Source: Ectobacillus sp042610425
GTDB taxonomy: Bacteria; Bacillota; Bacilli; Bacillales; Bacillaceae_G
Assembly: GCF_042610425.1 (NCBI RefSeq)
Contig: NZ_JBGJZM010000001.1
Location: 372,001-436,000 of the forward strand
Length of the DNA stretch: 64,000 nt
Reading direction: 5' to 3'
Part shown: positions 63,076 to 64,000 of the stretch, piece by piece
How the letters are laid out: the number at the start of each line of letters is the position of its first letter
How positions within the stretch are numbered: position 1 is the stretch's first letter
The notes under the pieces: generated by a model
The model's database searches: none
The model's input: only the letters and a program-made list of their open reading frames with translations
Told to the model about the DNA's origin: nothing
Made by a program: the position numbers and the translations under genes

Positions 63076-64000
63076 ATGAAACCATTTATGCCTAAACTTG
63101 TTTATTTTGAGCCACAAGCACTAGATTATCCGCTTGGACAAGAATTGTATAATAAATTTTCAAAAATGGATGTGGAAATAAGAGAGACAAGTTCTCATAA
63201 TCAAATACGTAATTTGCCCGGGGATACGGACCTACAGAAATATCGGAATGCAAAAAGTACGTTAGTGGTAGGTGTACGTCGGACGTTAAAATTTGATACT
63301 TCAAAACCATCTGCTGAATATGCAATCCCTCTTGCGACAGGTTGTATGGGGCATTGTCACTATTGTTATCTACAAACCACTCTCGGTAGTAAGCCTTACA
63401 TTCGTGTGTATGTAAATCTAGATGAAATCTTTGAACAGGCCCAAATGTACATGGACGAACGCGCACCTGATTTGACCAGATTTGAAGCAGCATGTACATC
63501 AGATATCGTTGGGATTGATCATCTAACGCACGCTCTAAAAAAAACGATTGAGTTTTTTGGGACTACTCCATATGGACATCTGCGCTTTGTTACTAAATTT
63601 TCTCATGTCGATCACCTTCTAGATGCTAAGCATAATGGGAAGACAACATTTCGATTTAGTATAAATTCTCGTTATGTCATTCATAATTTTGAACCAGGTA
63701 CTTCTTCCTTTGAGGATAGAATAGATGCCGCAAGAAAGGTCGCTCAGGCGAACTATCCATTAGGTTTTATCGTTGCTCCTATCTATATGCATAAGGGGTG
63801 GGAAGAAGGGTATCATGAATTATTCTTGCGACTTCATGAGCATCTTCATGATATTGATCCTAATACAATTTCATTTGAAATGATTCAACATCGGTTTACA
63901 AAGCCAGCAAAAAATGTCATTATGAAAAGATATCCGAACACTTTGTTAGAAATGGATGAGTCAAAAAGGAAGTACAAATGGGGTAGGTATGGAATTGGAA
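63076..64000 (+). CDS. splB: Spore photoproduct lyase SplB (cut by the window end)
   Basis: This radical-SAM enzyme repairs the spore photoproduct during germination. About 308 residues are present, of about 342 usual. The radical-SAM cluster motif CMGHCHYC is near residue 92-99 (C-x3-C-x2-C), and the start MKPFMPKLVYFEPQALDYPL fits SplB. The frame has no stop to the window edge. No splA-like gene lies upstream. A site resembling AAAGGAATC precedes the ATG. Confidence 0.93.
   Translation, partial: MKPFMPKLVYFEPQALDYPLGQELYNKFSKMDVEIRETSSHNQIRNLPGDTDLQKYRNAKSTLVVGVRRTLKFDTSKPSAEYAIPLATGCMGHCHYCYLQTTLGSKPYIRVYVNLDEIFEQAQMYMDERAPDLTRFEAACTSDIVGIDHLTHALKKTIEFFGTTPYGHLRFVTKFSHVDHLLDAKHNGKTTFRFSINSRYVIHNFEPGTSSFEDRIDAARKVAQANYPLGFIVAPIYMHKGWEEGYHELFLRLHEHLHDIDPNTISFEMIQHRFTKPAKNVIMKRYPNTLLEMDESKRKYKWGRYGIG

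Noticed and set aside
1..64000. Defence, toxin-antitoxin, CRISPR, prophage or insertion elements
   Set aside because: No repeats with spacers, transposase, integrase, phage genes or paired toxin-antitoxin genes were seen; the window is core chromosome.

Overview
The window is an AT-rich stretch of Firmicute core chromosome. The gene order (end of sigA, cccA, trmK, yqfO, ispH, yqfQ/vrrA, cshB, nfo, yqfT, zinc uptake genes, ispG, sodA, pbpA, pst/phoU, yqgM-yqgY, comG, yqhG/yqhH, gcv, yqhL, lipM) follows the yqf-yqg-yqh segment of Bacillus subtilis. Several protein details (VrrA-like protein, a second MurG, a nucleotidyltransferase fused to a phosphomannomutase-like part, the exact GcvPB and SodA sequences) point to a spore-forming Bacillus close to the B. 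cereus group. The species cannot be fixed from this sequence. I found no rRNA, tRNA, CRISPR array, prophage or intact mobile element. The window opens in the last codons of sigA and closes inside splB.

Layout. 1-12 kb: cytochrome c, tRNA methylation, two MEP isoprenoid genes (ispH, ispG), DNA repair (nfo), an RNA helicase, and a Zur-controlled zinc importer (znuC-znuB-zur) with a clear Zur operator. 12-18 kb: superoxide dismutase, an MFS transporter, a class B penicillin-binding protein, and pstB-phoU behind a PhoP-box-like repeat but without pstSCA. 18-28 kb: a glycosyltransferase/nucleotidyltransferase pair, rpmG, 5-formyl-THF cyclo-ligase (apparently with a CTG start), a rhomboid protease, glucokinase, a metallo-hydrolase and a methyltransferase. 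28-37 kb: a methionine block in which metI-metC (minus strand) and yitJ-metH (plus strand) diverge, each behind its own SAM-I riboswitch. 37-46 kb: a murG paralogue, small proteins, a SufR-like regulator, the comGA-GG competence pilus operon, aroK and yqzE. 46-50 kb: metQ1 and metN-metP-metQ2, again with two SAM-I riboswitches, so four in all. 50-64 kb: a GldA-type dehydrogenase, yqhG-yqhH, the glycine cleavage genes gcvT-gcvPA-gcvPB, small proteins, a GNAT, a HAD phosphatase, a rhodanese, lipM and splB.

How the genes work together. The four SAM riboswitches join transsulfuration (MetI, MetC), homocysteine methylation with folate reduction (YitJ, MetH) and methionine import (MetNPQ) into one response to low SAM. 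GcvT/PA/PB, YitJ and the formyl-THF cyclo-ligase all act on the one-carbon folate pool, and LipM supplies lipoyl groups of the kind needed by glycine cleavage. Signals worth a second look include a frame-shifted ABC-exporter remnant just upstream of the metQ1 promoter, a duplicated promoter-riboswitch cassette, a degenerate phosphomannomutase part, an orphan pstB-phoU, a promoter inside an inverted repeat, and a short unassigned minus-strand reading frame inside a hairpin. I did not find a convincing new multi-gene system.
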